From positions 1-64,000 of IMG/VR virus record IMGVR_UViG_3300036804_000259: 64,000 bases of DNA. One strand, given 5' to 3'. Each line of letters begins with the position of its first letter. The first letter of the stretch is position 1. Shown in pieces: positions 39,802 through 47,559 of this stretch. The translations under genes and the position numbers were made by a program. This DNA comes from a virus. The notes under the pieces are model-generated. The model had not been told where the DNA came from. It did no database searches and saw only the letters and a list, made by a program, of their open reading frames with translations.

Positions 39802-41021
39802 GAGATTTTGCGCACATAGTCGAACGCGCCCATAGCCGCACCTCCGCCACCGGTTGCACCTCCGGAGTCCACATCCAGAACCAAGCTAGTGGGGAAGGTT
39901 CCATTCAAGCTGCCCCCATTGGAAAAAGCTTCCGTATAGATGGTGAGCCAATTAATGGCGTCGGTGCTAACGGCAATACTCAACTGCCCAGGCGTACCGC
40001 CGCTGGTGTCGTTCCAGATCTTAAAACGCAGGTCAGTCCCGGTGTACATGGCGGGCGTCTCATAAAAGAGGTTGCCCATGCCTGAGCCCTTCCAGATCCC
40101 AAACATGATATACCAAAGTTGAGTACCGGAGCCATCGGTTTCGGTTTGGACGGATAAACCTACGCCAATGGAACGGCTGCTCGTTAAAAGACCGAATGCG
40201 ACATTGCCGAGGTAATTGGTACTGGCGCCGCCTGAGCCGTAACTATTTAGAACTCCGCGCAGCTTGATCTGGAATCCGAAGCCAGCTGCGATGCCGGTAA
40301 GCGGTTCAGTCGCTCTTAGCACAATGCTACCGGTTGCCCCATACTGGTAGGCAAGCTGCAAATAATCGCTTCCAGTAAGAGTTGCTGTTACCAGAGCTTT
40401 GGCGCCGCTGATGGTCCATTTCGGATTGAGCGTAGCACTTTTAAATTCGTCATCGAAAGCACTCGGACTGGCCGGCGGGATTAGATCGCCATCCGGATTG
40501 GAGGCATTGGGCAGTTGGTGCGTTGCATTGTCTCCTCCTACATAATCGGTCGCCGCTCCACTTAACTGCGCCAAGAGGCCGGCCGAGGTTCTACTCGCCA
40601 TCGGTATTACATCGGTGCCGCCAGGCAAGTGTGTCGTCTCGTGCGGACTGGGAGGGAAGGTTGTCGGCTTGCCGCTAACCGTTGACCAGGTCGACGGAAA
40701 TGTGGCCGGGATGCCGGTTATTTGCGACCAGGAGGAAGGGAAAGTAGTCGGCGCTCCGGTGATGCCTCCCCATGGCACCGAGCCGGCCTGCGTCGCGTAA
40801 GGCACGTTGGCACCGCTTGTGAGGCCTTCGGCTACCACTGCTTTATCTACCACTCCGTTGACGCCATTGGTGGCATACTCCGATTTGAGCATGTCTCCCC
40901 CGCCAGGGCCTGCGCCGGTCGTACCGACCGTGATCGAAGTTGCCGTTTCAGTCAGCACGATGCCGGAACCCTGCAACAGGGACTTGAAAGGAAGGTAAAC
41001 TCCTGCTTGGGCGATACTCAT
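39798..41021 (-). CDS. Tail fibre with C-terminal lectin-like domain (407 aa)
   Basis: I start at ATG 41021 (MSIAQAGVYLPFK), overlapping the preceding stop. Residues ~45-80 carry the MLKSEYATNGVNGVVDKAVV motif shared with the fibre gene upstream. A repeat (ITGAPTTFPSSWSQITGIPA) marks a fibrous region, and residues ~215-405 are beta-rich like concanavalin-type domains (FDDEFKSATLNPKWTISGAK). The C-terminus would be the receptor-binding part. Confidence 0.78.
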   Translation of the reverse strand: MSIAQAGVYLPFKSLLQGSGIVLTETATSITVGTTGAGPGGGDMLKSEYATNGVNGVVDKAVVAEGLTSGANVPYATQAGSVPWGGITGAPTTFPSSWSQITGIPATFPSTWSTVSGKPTTFPPSPHETTHLPGGTDVIPMASRTSAGLLAQLSGAATDYVGGDNATHQLPNASNPDGDLIPPASPSAFDDEFKSATLNPKWTISGAKALVTATLTGSDYLQLAYQYGATGSIVLRATEPLTGIAAGFGFQIKLRGVLNSYGSGGASTNYLGNVAFGLLTSSRSIGVGLSVQTETDGSGTQLWYIMFGIWKGSGMGNLFYETPAMYTGTDLRFKIWNDTSGGTPGQLSIAVSTDAINWLTIYTEAFSNGGSLNGTFPTSLVLDVDSGGATGGGGAAMGAFDYVRKIS

Positions 41022-41773
41022 GTGGAGAGAGCGGTTAAGGACAGAATTGAGAAACCCATGCCGGCCTGGAAATAAGTAGTGCTCCCAGGCGTATCCAAGA
41101 CCAGGCGCCATTGGAAAGCACTCGCCGGCCCGGTCCAGACTCTGACCAGGGCGCTAGAAAGTAACAGCGCGTTGATTACCGAGGTATCGGCCGACAGTTG
41201 GCTGATATCGGTTGAGGCGGTCACGGCCACCCAATTGGCCGCATTGGCATCGTAGACCTCGAAATGCACCATCCCTGAAATCGGAAAATTCTTATTCCAA
41301 TTGTAGAGGTAAGCGCGGTCGATCAGATAAATACCCGGCTGCAAATTCGGCACCACGCTCAGTAAGAGCACGGAGCCAGTGCTATTGCCTGAACTCAATG
41401 TTACTGGACCTTCGCTGCGTGTGTGAACCGCGGGAGGCAACGAATGGTTCTGGCGATCACCGCCTAAATACGAGAGCGGATTACCGTCGCCGGCAGGACA
41501 AAGCCCATCAAATTGGGTGTTGGAGTCTGGGATCGGATCATTGCCGTTTTGAATGTGCTGCGGACCGTGCTGGGGAAGGATTTCGACTGTCTCCGCCAGC
41601 ACCGCTTTGTCGACAATGCCTGGTTGGCCGTTCGTCGCGTAGTTGGATCGCAGCATGTAGTTGGTCGCATCCGCAGTCGGCTGAAGGATAACGATCGGCA
41701 GACACGCTTGATCCTGGTAATCGCTCGGGAGCGGCACTTCTAAAATCTGACCTTGGGTAAATCGGACGCTCAT
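41018..41773 (-). CDS. Tail fibre protein, YATNGxxGxVDKAV family (251 aa)
   Basis: Contains RSNYATNGQPGIVDKAVLAE, the same unit as in the downstream fibre; the rest is strand-rich, ending FQAGMGFSILSLTALST. The N-terminal ~40 residues (VPLPSDYQDQACLPIVILQP) may attach to a shared base. Pair of fibre genes in tandem, likely one structure. Confidence 0.75.
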   Translation of the reverse strand: MSVRFTQGQILEVPLPSDYQDQACLPIVILQPTADATNYMLRSNYATNGQPGIVDKAVLAETVEILPQHGPQHIQNGNDPIPDSNTQFDGLCPAGDGNPLSYLGGDRQNHSLPPAVHTRSEGPVTLSSGNSTGSVLLLSVVPNLQPGIYLIDRAYLYNWNKNFPISGMVHFEVYDANAANWVAVTASTDISQLSADTSVINALLLSSALVRVWTGPASAFQWRLVLDTPGSTTYFQAGMGFSILSLTALST

Positions 41774-41797
41774 AATTATGGCATTATTATGGCATTG

Positions 41798-42340
41798 TTA
41801 TCGGATTAATCGGGCTGCGGCGAACTGGCGGGCGGCGAGTTGGGCTTGTGCGCGGGCTGTTCTCACCACGGTAGTGCCGGGAATGTACTCAGGCGGCAAA
41901 GGCACCATCGCGGACAAGGTCGTATTAGTGCCTGGCAACACATCGAGTTCGCCTCGAGCAAACGTGGTTGTGAGATAGGCGCTCGGAGTCATGTACTTAA
42001 GATCAAAGGCGTAGTTACCCGCCGGCAACGCCGCAGTGATGTTAGGCAAAACGATCAGCGCGGTATAGCCGCAGGTGCCGTGTTGCTCGTTCCAGACTAC
42101 TTGGGCAAGGGTATTGGGATCCAAGGGATCCAGGCTTGCTTTGACCGTAAAAAGGAAAACGTAATTAGTGACGTCAGGAGCTAGAGCTCCAGTCGAGAGA
42201 CAACTGCAAAGGAATTGAATAAAATACGCGAGGGCATCGCCCTGGACAACACTCCAGCGCATGTTCTCGCAGAAGTCGCCCATCCAGGCAGGCCGCATCG
42301 GTTGCTGCGGTGCAACTAACGGAGCATCATCAGCGTACAT
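41798..42340 (-). CDS. BppU-N-like Ig-fold structural protein (180 aa)
   Basis: The order GDALAYFIQFLC...FTVKASLD, DPLDPNTLAQVVWNEQ, LPAGNYAFDLKY, TTTFARGELDVLPG fits the N-terminal Ig-like domain of phage baseplate or fibre polymers (BppU_N type). It follows the capsid gene after a hairpin. Probably a head-fibre or tail-attached beta-sandwich protein; fold by inference. Confidence 0.62.
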   Translation of the reverse strand: MYADDAPLVAPQQPMRPAWMGDFCENMRWSVVQGDALAYFIQFLCSCLSTGALAPDVTNYVFLFTVKASLDPLDPNTLAQVVWNEQHGTCGYTALIVLPNITAALPAGNYAFDLKYMTPSAYLTTTFARGELDVLPGTNTTLSAMVPLPPEYIPGTTVVRTARAQAQLAARQFAAARLIR

Positions 42341-42347
42341 AAGGTTA

Positions 42348-42390
42348 GCTTCTGGCTCGACGGCCCGTCGCGAATCCGCGAGCCAGAAGC
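42348..42390 (-). promoter_or_regulatory. Strong hairpin between capsid and downstream gene
   Basis: GCTTCTGGCTCG (42348-42359) pairs with CGAGCCAGAAGC (42379-42390): a perfect 12-bp stem with a GC-rich inner loop. No T-run on either strand. It may cut read-through or mark a processing or stability site at the end of the abundant capsid mRNA. Confidence 0.6.
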
Positions 42391-42412
42391 GTTATAACTT
42401 CCCCCAAGGAAG

Positions 42413-43669
42413 CTAGATAGTAAGGCTTCCAACCATGGATCCCGTGGCGCTGCCAGTATAACCTTGGCAAGTCGCGAAACCGAAATCGGGTTGGCAACGT
42501 TTGAACGCAATCGGAATCACCGCGTGCGGACGCTCCGGCCGGTACGCTCGCGTGATCTGATACAGGTGAACGCCGAAATCACCAAAGGCATTACAGTCGT
42601 TGTCTCTGATGACAACGAATTCCAATTCTCCTTGGCTGAACTGTGGAGGAAACCGAAATTCACCAGCCCCAGTGTAACTTTCCGGTGTTAGTCGGCGGAA
42701 ACTATTCGAGAAGCACATGAATAAAACTTCGTATTGCGCTTCAAGATAAGCAGGGTTCGCCCGTGCGCCGATGCCCTTAGAAACTTGCACCGCGACTTCT
42801 GGCTCGATAAAATCTGGGATCAGTTGACCGTTAAGTTCCTGCCAGGTATCGAAGCGCAGAGGCTGCTGATCTATTCCTAGTCCAATGCCCTGGTATGGTC
42901 CATACCAGGAGTAGCCTGTAATTGTCTCTTCACCGAGCGCGTATTTCCCGGTAGTAAGCGCTCTCATATCATAGCGCACATCTAACTCATCACGGAAAAC
43001 GTCGATGATATCAGCGCCTGCAATTACCTTAGTAATCGTGCCGGCTTCCGACTCGAACGGTTCAGCTAACAATGCCTCGTGCGCCCACGTCTCTGTGTAC
43101 TTCATGAATTTCCACGTAGGAGCTGTGTCCGGAGGATTATCATCGTTGAACGAAACGTCGATCGCCTGCACATCGCCGGACACCATCTGCGGAAAAGTAT
43201 AGGCGGTGTTACACTTGATCTTGACGCCGCTGCGTAACAAGAGTTGCGAACGAACGTCACAGTTCATGAAGTAGAGCAGCGTCTTCTGCATCGCATCTTG
43301 CGTGCTAGAATATGAGGCCTGAAATGCGGACCTCATTGATTTTACACATAACTTAGGTCCGCGGCCTCGGATGGTTCCGAGTTTCGTGGTGTACTCAGTC
43401 GAACCGGTTTCAATAATTTGGCCGAGCTCGGCGCACGAATCCGTATCGTTAAAGAATGTTGGCGTCACTAACGACTGATTCAAAACCGGTCTTTCCATGA
43501 CGACATTTCTTTGTTCATCGCTGACCGCCGACTCAAAAATTCCGCCTGAGAGAATGTCTGCGTAAGGCGCCCGCCTCATCAGAAGCAAAGTGATGTTTCC
43601 AACTAAGCGGCTGATGTCCCTATTCGCGAAATCTACAGCCTGTTGAGGAGATATTAGGCAATCGCCCAT
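42413..43669 (-). CDS. Probable major capsid protein (418 aa)
   Basis: 418 residues, the usual size for a capsid protein. It has RAPYADILSGGIFESAVSDE near residue 33, VVMERPVLNQSL, then the mixed alpha/beta core with several DD/NPP loops and a hydrophobic C-terminus. No tag motifs are recognised, so the identity rests on size, composition and context: it sits behind its own terminator and a 210-base leader, and is followed by a strong hairpin, as an abundant protein would be. An alternative is another head or tail protein. No ribosome site is visible before the ATG (a pyrimidine-rich stretch instead). Confidence 0.62.
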   Translation of the reverse strand: MGDCLISPQQAVDFANRDISRLVGNITLLLMRRAPYADILSGGIFESAVSDEQRNVVMERPVLNQSLVTPTFFNDTDSCAELGQIIETGSTEYTTKLGTIRGRGPKLCVKSMRSAFQASYSSTQDAMQKTLLYFMNCDVRSQLLLRSGVKIKCNTAYTFPQMVSGDVQAIDVSFNDDNPPDTAPTWKFMKYTETWAHEALLAEPFESEAGTITKVIAGADIIDVFRDELDVRYDMRALTTGKYALGEETITGYSWYGPYQGIGLGIDQQPLRFDTWQELNGQLIPDFIEPEVAVQVSKGIGARANPAYLEAQYEVLFMCFSNSFRRLTPESYTGAGEFRFPPQFSQGELEFVVIRDNDCNAFGDFGVHLYQITRAYRPERPHAVIPIAFKRCQPDFGFATCQGYTGSATGSMVGSLTI

Positions 43670-43879
43670 AAAAGGAAAAAGGGTAAAAAGAGTTCTGGGT
43701 TGATGCCAGGCGAAGGGCCGGCAGTGGACGCAGTTTTACAACCGAGTGGTTGTGGCGTACTGCGGCACCCGTAATTACGCCGCGGCGACCGGCGAGCTCT
43801 CGGTTGCGACTTTTCCCAGGCCCGAGCGAGCTAAGAGCCTGTGCCCAATGGTTTACTCCTCAACTGGACAACCCGCAAC

Positions 43880-43913
43880 AAAAAAGGAGTGCCAGGATGG
43901 CTCCTGGCACTCC
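43880..43913 (-). terminator. Rho-independent terminator upstream of the capsid gene
   Basis: Read on the minus strand, GGAGTGCCAGGA pairs with TCCTGGCACTCC around a 4-base loop (43886-43913), and the stem is followed by six T (43885-43880). It ends the unit 44825-43945. The next gene, 43669, needs its own promoter in the ~210-base leader (43670-43879), where I recognise no conserved box. Confidence 0.88.
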
Positions 43914-43944
43914 GCGTGCTGAATTTTGATGGGCTTCTGTGGCC

Positions 43945-44238
43945 TTACATTACCTCGAATCGCATTGCTTCCTCAATGCGCTCATCAGCGGCTTGGTCGT
44001 GAGCTTTCTTTTCCGCAAGCCCTGGCATCAATGTCACCTTCTTGTCCTGAGTCGGCTTCGGTCGCGCCCGCACGGTTTCTGCCAGCATCAGTCTCTGCAC
44101 GTTCTCAGAGTATCTGGAAATGACCTCCGCAGACTCGATCGAGATCTCGCCAGCTTCGAGAGCTTTCTCAACCTCTGTGATCGCAGAGAGCTGTATCCGA
44201 CTAAGGCGTGCCTGAGTTCGCTTTGAGTTCGCCTTCAT
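43945..44238 (-). CDS. Hypothetical helical protein (97 aa)
   Basis: Charged helical protein (SRIQLSAITEVEKALEAGEI, IESAEVISRYSENVQRLMLA, then a basic loop). ATGA overlap with the gene before. It ends 32 bases before a strong terminator. Its position just upstream of the capsid gene suggests an assembly role, but no family is recognised. Confidence 0.66.
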   Translation of the reverse strand: MKANSKRTQARLSRIQLSAITEVEKALEAGEISIESAEVISRYSENVQRLMLAETVRARPKPTQDKKVTLMPGLAEKKAHDQAADERIEEAMRFEVM

Positions 44239-44825
44239 TTACCCTTAGCGGCACGCTGCTGATCCTCCGCTCTGTCTGCGGCTATTCGAGAGCCGTACTG
44301 TTCTTCGTGCTCCCCTGCGTACTTTTTGAGGTGCTCGATGACGATATCCCAAGTAAGGGTAGCGGAATGGATATCAACCATTTTGCCGATAGGGCGGAAG
44401 TATCGATTTCGCATCTTCCGTAATAGCTCGGCTCTTTCGGCCTTGAGCCTACCTTCATTCCGAAGCTTAGTGGCCTCGCTGATATCCTCGGCATCCCGTA
44501 CTCCATAGCCAGCCTCGCCATGAGAGAGGCTCTGAAGTGCCCGTTTTCTTCCGGTAGTGGTTTTCTCATTTACGAGATCAAGAGCTGCTGAAAAAGCTCG
44601 ATAAGTATCTCGGCGAACCTTCGGCGTAATGGCGTAACCTTGCGCCTTATGCCGCGAGAGAAAGGCTTCTTGGTCGCCTTCTTTGACCTCCCATTCAGTA
44701 AGGTCATTAATTATGTCCTTGAAGTCCCGCGCTATAGCTTCGCCTTCTTCTCTGTGAGCCAGCGTACGTTGTTGGTATCGGTCCATCTTGGAGCTCAAGA
44801 TGTCCATCTGCGTGTGATTAAACAT
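44235..44825 (-). CDS. Coiled-coil helical protein (196 aa)
   Basis: I start at ATG 44825 (MFNHTQMDILSSKMDRYQQR); an in-frame TTG at 45011 would add 62 residues over an unusual segment containing possible hairpins, so I take that segment as leader. Helical and charged throughout (IARDFKDIINDLTEWEVKEG, RRDTYRAFSAALDLVNEKTT). Perhaps an internal head or assembly protein. Confidence 0.62.
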   Translation of the reverse strand: MFNHTQMDILSSKMDRYQQRTLAHREEGEAIARDFKDIINDLTEWEVKEGDQEAFLSRHKAQGYAITPKVRRDTYRAFSAALDLVNEKTTTGRKRALQSLSHGEAGYGVRDAEDISEATKLRNEGRLKAERAELLRKMRNRYFRPIGKMVDIHSATLTWDIVIEHLKKYAGEHEEQYGSRIAADRAEDQQRAAKGK

Positions 44826-45113
44826 ATTGGGGTTTCTAATTTGATCCCACGGCAGGCGGGAGCGCCAATTGACCGAATTGGCCGCTGGCGATACAGTCGC
44901 AGTGGAATTGTTTTTTAGCCGAGCGGAGTCTCCTTCCAAAAAGTCTCCGCCGGCTTTTTCTTCTTTGGCACAATTCAAGCCGGCGTGCAAGTCCCTGATT
45001 ACATGCCTCAAACTTGTTGCGATTGAATTTCTGATTGCTAATTCAAGCCCTCAGAGCTAGAGCCAAGGCGGTTCTTTATTATTGATTCCGTTATTCTGTG
45101 TTGTTAGAGCAGC

Positions 45114-45150
45114 GAGAGCGAGTCCCCTTACGGCTCGCTCTCCTCTTTTT
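45114..45150 (+). terminator. Terminator-like hairpin (plus orientation)
   Basis: GAGAGCGAG/CTCGCTCTC, 9-bp stem, 11-base loop, then CTCTTTTTT on the plus strand. All nearby genes are on the minus strand, so it would stop antisense transcription; its purpose is unclear. Confidence 0.6.
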
Positions 45151-45168
45151 TGTTGTCAGCTGACAACA
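45151..45168. promoter_or_regulatory. 18-bp perfect palindrome, operator candidate
   Basis: TGTTGTCAGCTGACAACA lies 2 bases after the stop codon of 45171-45362. Its length and symmetry resemble a repressor dimer site. It sits next to the hairpin at 45114-45150. Confidence 0.5.
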
Positions 45169-45170
45169 AT

Positions 45171-45362
45171 TTACTCGGGCGGGGCTTCATCGAAGCCGAG
45201 CTCGGTGAGCACGCCAGGAGCACAATCGGTTGTTGCGCCCTCGGGAACCCACAGACGTTCTATGGTCATTTCTTCTTGGGCCGGCTTCCTCTCCACCATC
45301 TTGCCGGTCGCTTTGTCGTAGACGTAAACCTTACGACTCTTTGGTAACTGGAATCTTTTCAT
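45171..45362 (-). CDS. YDKATGKMVE-motif protein (63 aa)
   Basis: Starts MKRFQLPKSRKVYVYDKATG, then KMVERKPAQEE and an acidic tail. The beta-hairpin motif is shared with 18046-18357, suggesting the phage carries two copies of this small family. Overlaps the gene before by 32 bases. Unknown role. Confidence 0.68.
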   Translation of the reverse strand: MKRFQLPKSRKVYVYDKATGKMVERKPAQEEMTIERLWVPEGATTDCAPGVLTELGFDEAPPE

Positions 45363-45522
45363 CGTCCAAGTAGATCGTGACTTCGTTCGGCCTGTTTATG
45401 ATCACCCATTTCAGGCCGGCTGGATCCAATTCTTTGTTCAAGAACAGTACCAGCCTATCATGGAATCCATCTGGCACCTTCGGCTCCTCGACCTCTCCGT
45501 ACAGTGTTCGGATCCTTCTCAT
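45331..45522 (-). CDS. Small alpha/beta protein (63 aa)
   Basis: MRRIRTLYGEVEEPKVPDGF, then a helix (LVLFLNKELDPAGLKWVIIN), and strands ending EVTIYLDDEKIPV. Small fold of alternating helix and strand; the C-terminal 11 codons overlap the next gene. Unknown family. Confidence 0.62.
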   Translation of the reverse strand: MRRIRTLYGEVEEPKVPDGFHDRLVLFLNKELDPAGLKWVIINRPNEVTIYLDDEKIPVTKES

Positions 45523-45528
45523 ATAAAG

Positions 45529-45711
45529 TCAGGGCTCCTTGGCTTTTGCCTCGTTGTTCACCCTGACTGCGGTCCTAGCGATTTCTCTAAAAATGTCGCC
45601 CAGGGTCGACTCGACTCCTTTGACCGTTTGGATGCCGCCCTCTTCGTTGCTTAGGTGCGCCTGCCAGAGCCCATCATCTAGCACCTGGAGATCGATTAGA
45701 AATCTTCTCAT
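45529..45711 (-). CDS. Small protein (60 aa)
   Basis: MRRFLIDLQVLDDGLWQAHL, then a strand and a helix (FREIARTAVRVNNEAKA). Resembles the core of small phage proteins, possibly beta-alpha-like. Overlaps the membrane-protein gene by 4 bases (ATGA). Confidence 0.62.
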   Translation of the reverse strand: MRRFLIDLQVLDDGLWQAHLSNEEGGIQTVKGVESTLGDIFREIARTAVRVNNEAKAKEP

Positions 45712-45902
45712 TTTACCGGTGCTAGGTGTAAGCCACCCACAACTCCCATGAGGAGGTAAAGGATCCAGACAATGAAGAGCACGATACAGACCACTCGCAC
45801 AATCTGGGCGAACGGTGCCATCCCTGGAATCTGCCCTACCAACCAGACCACCAATCCCAGGATGATGGCCACGATGATGATCAGAAAAATAGTGGTGAGC
45901 AT
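45708..45902 (-). CDS. Thivi_2564-like membrane protein, holin candidate (64 aa)
   Basis: Two membrane helices fill the protein: residues 2-24 (LTTIFLIIIVAIILGLVVWL) and 30-58 (APFAQIVRVVCIVLFIVWIL), joined by a short GQIPGM turn, with almost no charge. This fits the Thivi_2564 family of tiny membrane proteins found in phages, among which holins are suspected. It could form the membrane hole for lysis. No endolysin is visible nearby, so the lysis partner is unknown. Confidence 0.75.
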   Translation of the reverse strand: MLTTIFLIIIVAIILGLVVWLVGQIPGMAPFAQIVRVVCIVLFIVWILYLLMGVVGGLHLAPVK

Positions 45903-45940
45903 ATGATTTAGTGTAACAAAATTATCTTAGGGCAATACGT

Positions 45941-45952
45941 TTCCACGTGGAA
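45941..45952. promoter_or_regulatory. 12-bp palindrome near the membrane-protein promoter
   Basis: TTCCACGTGGAA is a perfect palindrome in the 75-base gap between 45902 and 45978. It may be an operator for the unit starting with the membrane protein at 45902. Confidence 0.42.
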
Positions 45953-45977
45953 CTGTTCCCCAATTCGCAGCCTTGGC

Positions 45978-46259
45978 CTAGCTTGGCGGACCGGCCTCTA
46001 AAGCCGCTATTTCCGATTTGAACCAGTTCTGGAGTTGGTCCCTCGCGGTTTTAAGGCGCCAGAGTAAATCTTCACGCTCATCCAAAGGACCGGGATCAAA
46101 GGAAAGGTTTGGCTGCACCCGTTCTAGGAAATCTTCGAGCTCTTCTAGTGGACTGATTTCTTCTGGAAACCCGGCTCGCTTCAATTCGGCGCGACCTTGG
46201 TGCCTTAACTCGGAGCGCAATTTATGACTGATTTTCAATGTGTTCATAGGATGGGTCAT
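45978..46259 (-). CDS. Hypothetical charged protein (93 aa)
   Basis: Helical, acidic, with LEELEDFLERVQPNLSFDPG near the middle and a basic start (KISHKLRSELRHQGRAELKR). The start could be the first or fifth codon. No family recognised. Confidence 0.62.
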   Translation of the reverse strand: MTHPMNTLKISHKLRSELRHQGRAELKRAGFPEEISPLEELEDFLERVQPNLSFDPGPLDEREDLLWRLKTARDQLQNWFKSEIAALEAGPPS

Positions 46260-46304
46260 ATTGTCTTTTAGCCTGTTCTAAAATAAATCGGAGTGGCATC
46301 TGAA

Positions 46305-47525
46305 TTATTTTTGCAGTGTCAGATTGGCCATTTCCTTTTCGAGCATCTTGCGCTGAAGCAGTCCACTTAATGCAATCGTGAACTCGGTATACTGCTGAAG
46401 GACCGGGCCGAGATTCTCCAACACGATCGAATCGGATGCCCAATCCTCGACTTGGTCTAGGCGGTAACTCAGCGTCAGGTTTTGCCGAAAATCAGCCAGG
46501 AAGTCGTACATGAAGCGCCTCGGATTCAGATGCTCAGTCCCGCTCTTTTCCTGTTTCTTTGGCGTCGCTGGCGCTTTAAAGCTTTTCTCACTTAAAGTGC
46601 CGTCCTCAATCCCCTGGTCGCGAATACGCCGATAATCCTGCGGCTCGAAAGGCCGAAGGAGCGTAACTAGCTTCCTCTGATACTCCGTAAAGCAGTTGAG
46701 CGGATCAGTTTGGCCATTGAGGCTCGGACGACCGCGGGGGGGAGGGTCGAACAATTGGCTAGCTTTGTAGAGAGCGTCAAACCGCAACTTTTTGGCCTTT
46801 TTCTCGCAGCGCTGCCCTAGGCTCAACAGGTCGACGAGCATGCGCAGTTTTTCGGCGATATCGACAATCTGTTTTATCGCCCATGGATCTCTCACTTCAT
46901 CTAGGACCGAAGAGGTCCGATCAAAAACGACCAGAAATGCGTCGACGTTCTGGATTGATCGCGGATCCAGCAAATCGGTATTGAACTGCTCCAGCTCCGC
47001 GATAGGTTCGCCTTGTTCGGAGCTTTCTGGAAGTGGTTCTGATGATGCTTGCATGACGCCGGTGGCCGAGTGGTCACCGGTTTCTTTTTCGGGCTCCGGC
47101 GGCTCTTCTTCGGGCTCAAGCTCAGGCTCCTCTTCTTCGGGTTGCGGCGTTGTGGCCGGCATCGGCGGAGCTGCCGGCGGAGCGCTAGCCTGCGGCTGCT
47201 GCATCAGTTCGAGTTGCCGCAGATGCTCATTCCGTCCGTGAGCCTTCAACTCGGCCAGCATGTTTGCCGCGGCCTCGAGCGCGTCCAAATCTCGAGTTGC
47301 TCTCGCTTGGAAGTCCGCATTCGGAACTCCCTCAACTTGGCTGCGCAGACCCTCCATTCCCTTGCCGAATTTTTCGATTGTCGACCGGTCAAAAGAGCCG
47401 ACATGCCTGTGGTTTATCTCAGGACGGTTCGGAAATGCCGTAACCATGTGACCGATCCACCAATCTGCTGCGTTGCAGAGTCCAAGATCAATGCACCTAC
47501 CGACCCATTCTTCATGAGCATGCAT
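46305..47525 (-). CDS. Large acidic Pro/Glu-rich protein next to TerL (406 aa)
   Basis: Residues ~110-165 hold an acidic Pro/Glu/Ala stretch (PQPEEEEPELEPEEEPPEPE). The N-terminus is ordinary (EEWVGRCIDLGLCNAADWWI), and the C-terminal half is helical. It lies 34 bases after TerL, the position where phages often place a packaging, connector or head-assembly partner. The exact role is unknown. Confidence 0.68.
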   Translation of the reverse strand: MHAHEEWVGRCIDLGLCNAADWWIGHMVTAFPNRPEINHRHVGSFDRSTIEKFGKGMEGLRSQVEGVPNADFQARATRDLDALEAAANMLAELKAHGRNEHLRQLELMQQPQASAPPAAPPMPATTPQPEEEEPELEPEEEPPEPEKETGDHSATGVMQASSEPLPESSEQGEPIAELEQFNTDLLDPRSIQNVDAFLVVFDRTSSVLDEVRDPWAIKQIVDIAEKLRMLVDLLSLGQRCEKKAKKLRFDALYKASQLFDPPPRGRPSLNGQTDPLNCFTEYQRKLVTLLRPFEPQDYRRIRDQGIEDGTLSEKSFKAPATPKKQEKSGTEHLNPRRFMYDFLADFRQNLTLSYRLDQVEDWASDSIVLENLGPVLQQYTEFTIALSGLLQRKMLEKEMANLTLQK

Positions 47526-47559
47526 AATTTGCCATGCTAGGACCGAACTAAATCATTTG

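Larger units (their letters stand above)
44826..45170. promoter_or_regulatory. 345-base intergenic control region
   Basis: The leader between 45171 and the ATG at 44825. It holds GAGAGCGAG (45114-45122) pairing with CTCGCTCTC (45134-45142), followed on the plus strand by CTCTTTTTTG, and then an 18-base perfect palindrome TGTTGTCAGCTGACAACA (45151-45168). It also has GCGGAG/CTCCGC pairs near 44930-44960. A promoter and operator for the minus-strand unit 44825 are likely here. An open frame extends the 44825 gene through it by a TTG start, which I do not favour. Confidence 0.5.

Noticed and set aside
44826-45011. 62-residue N-terminal extension of the 44825 gene by TTG start at 45011
   Set aside because: It runs through a likely promoter and hairpin region, contains no family-like sequence and uses a rarer start; ATG 44825 is preferred.
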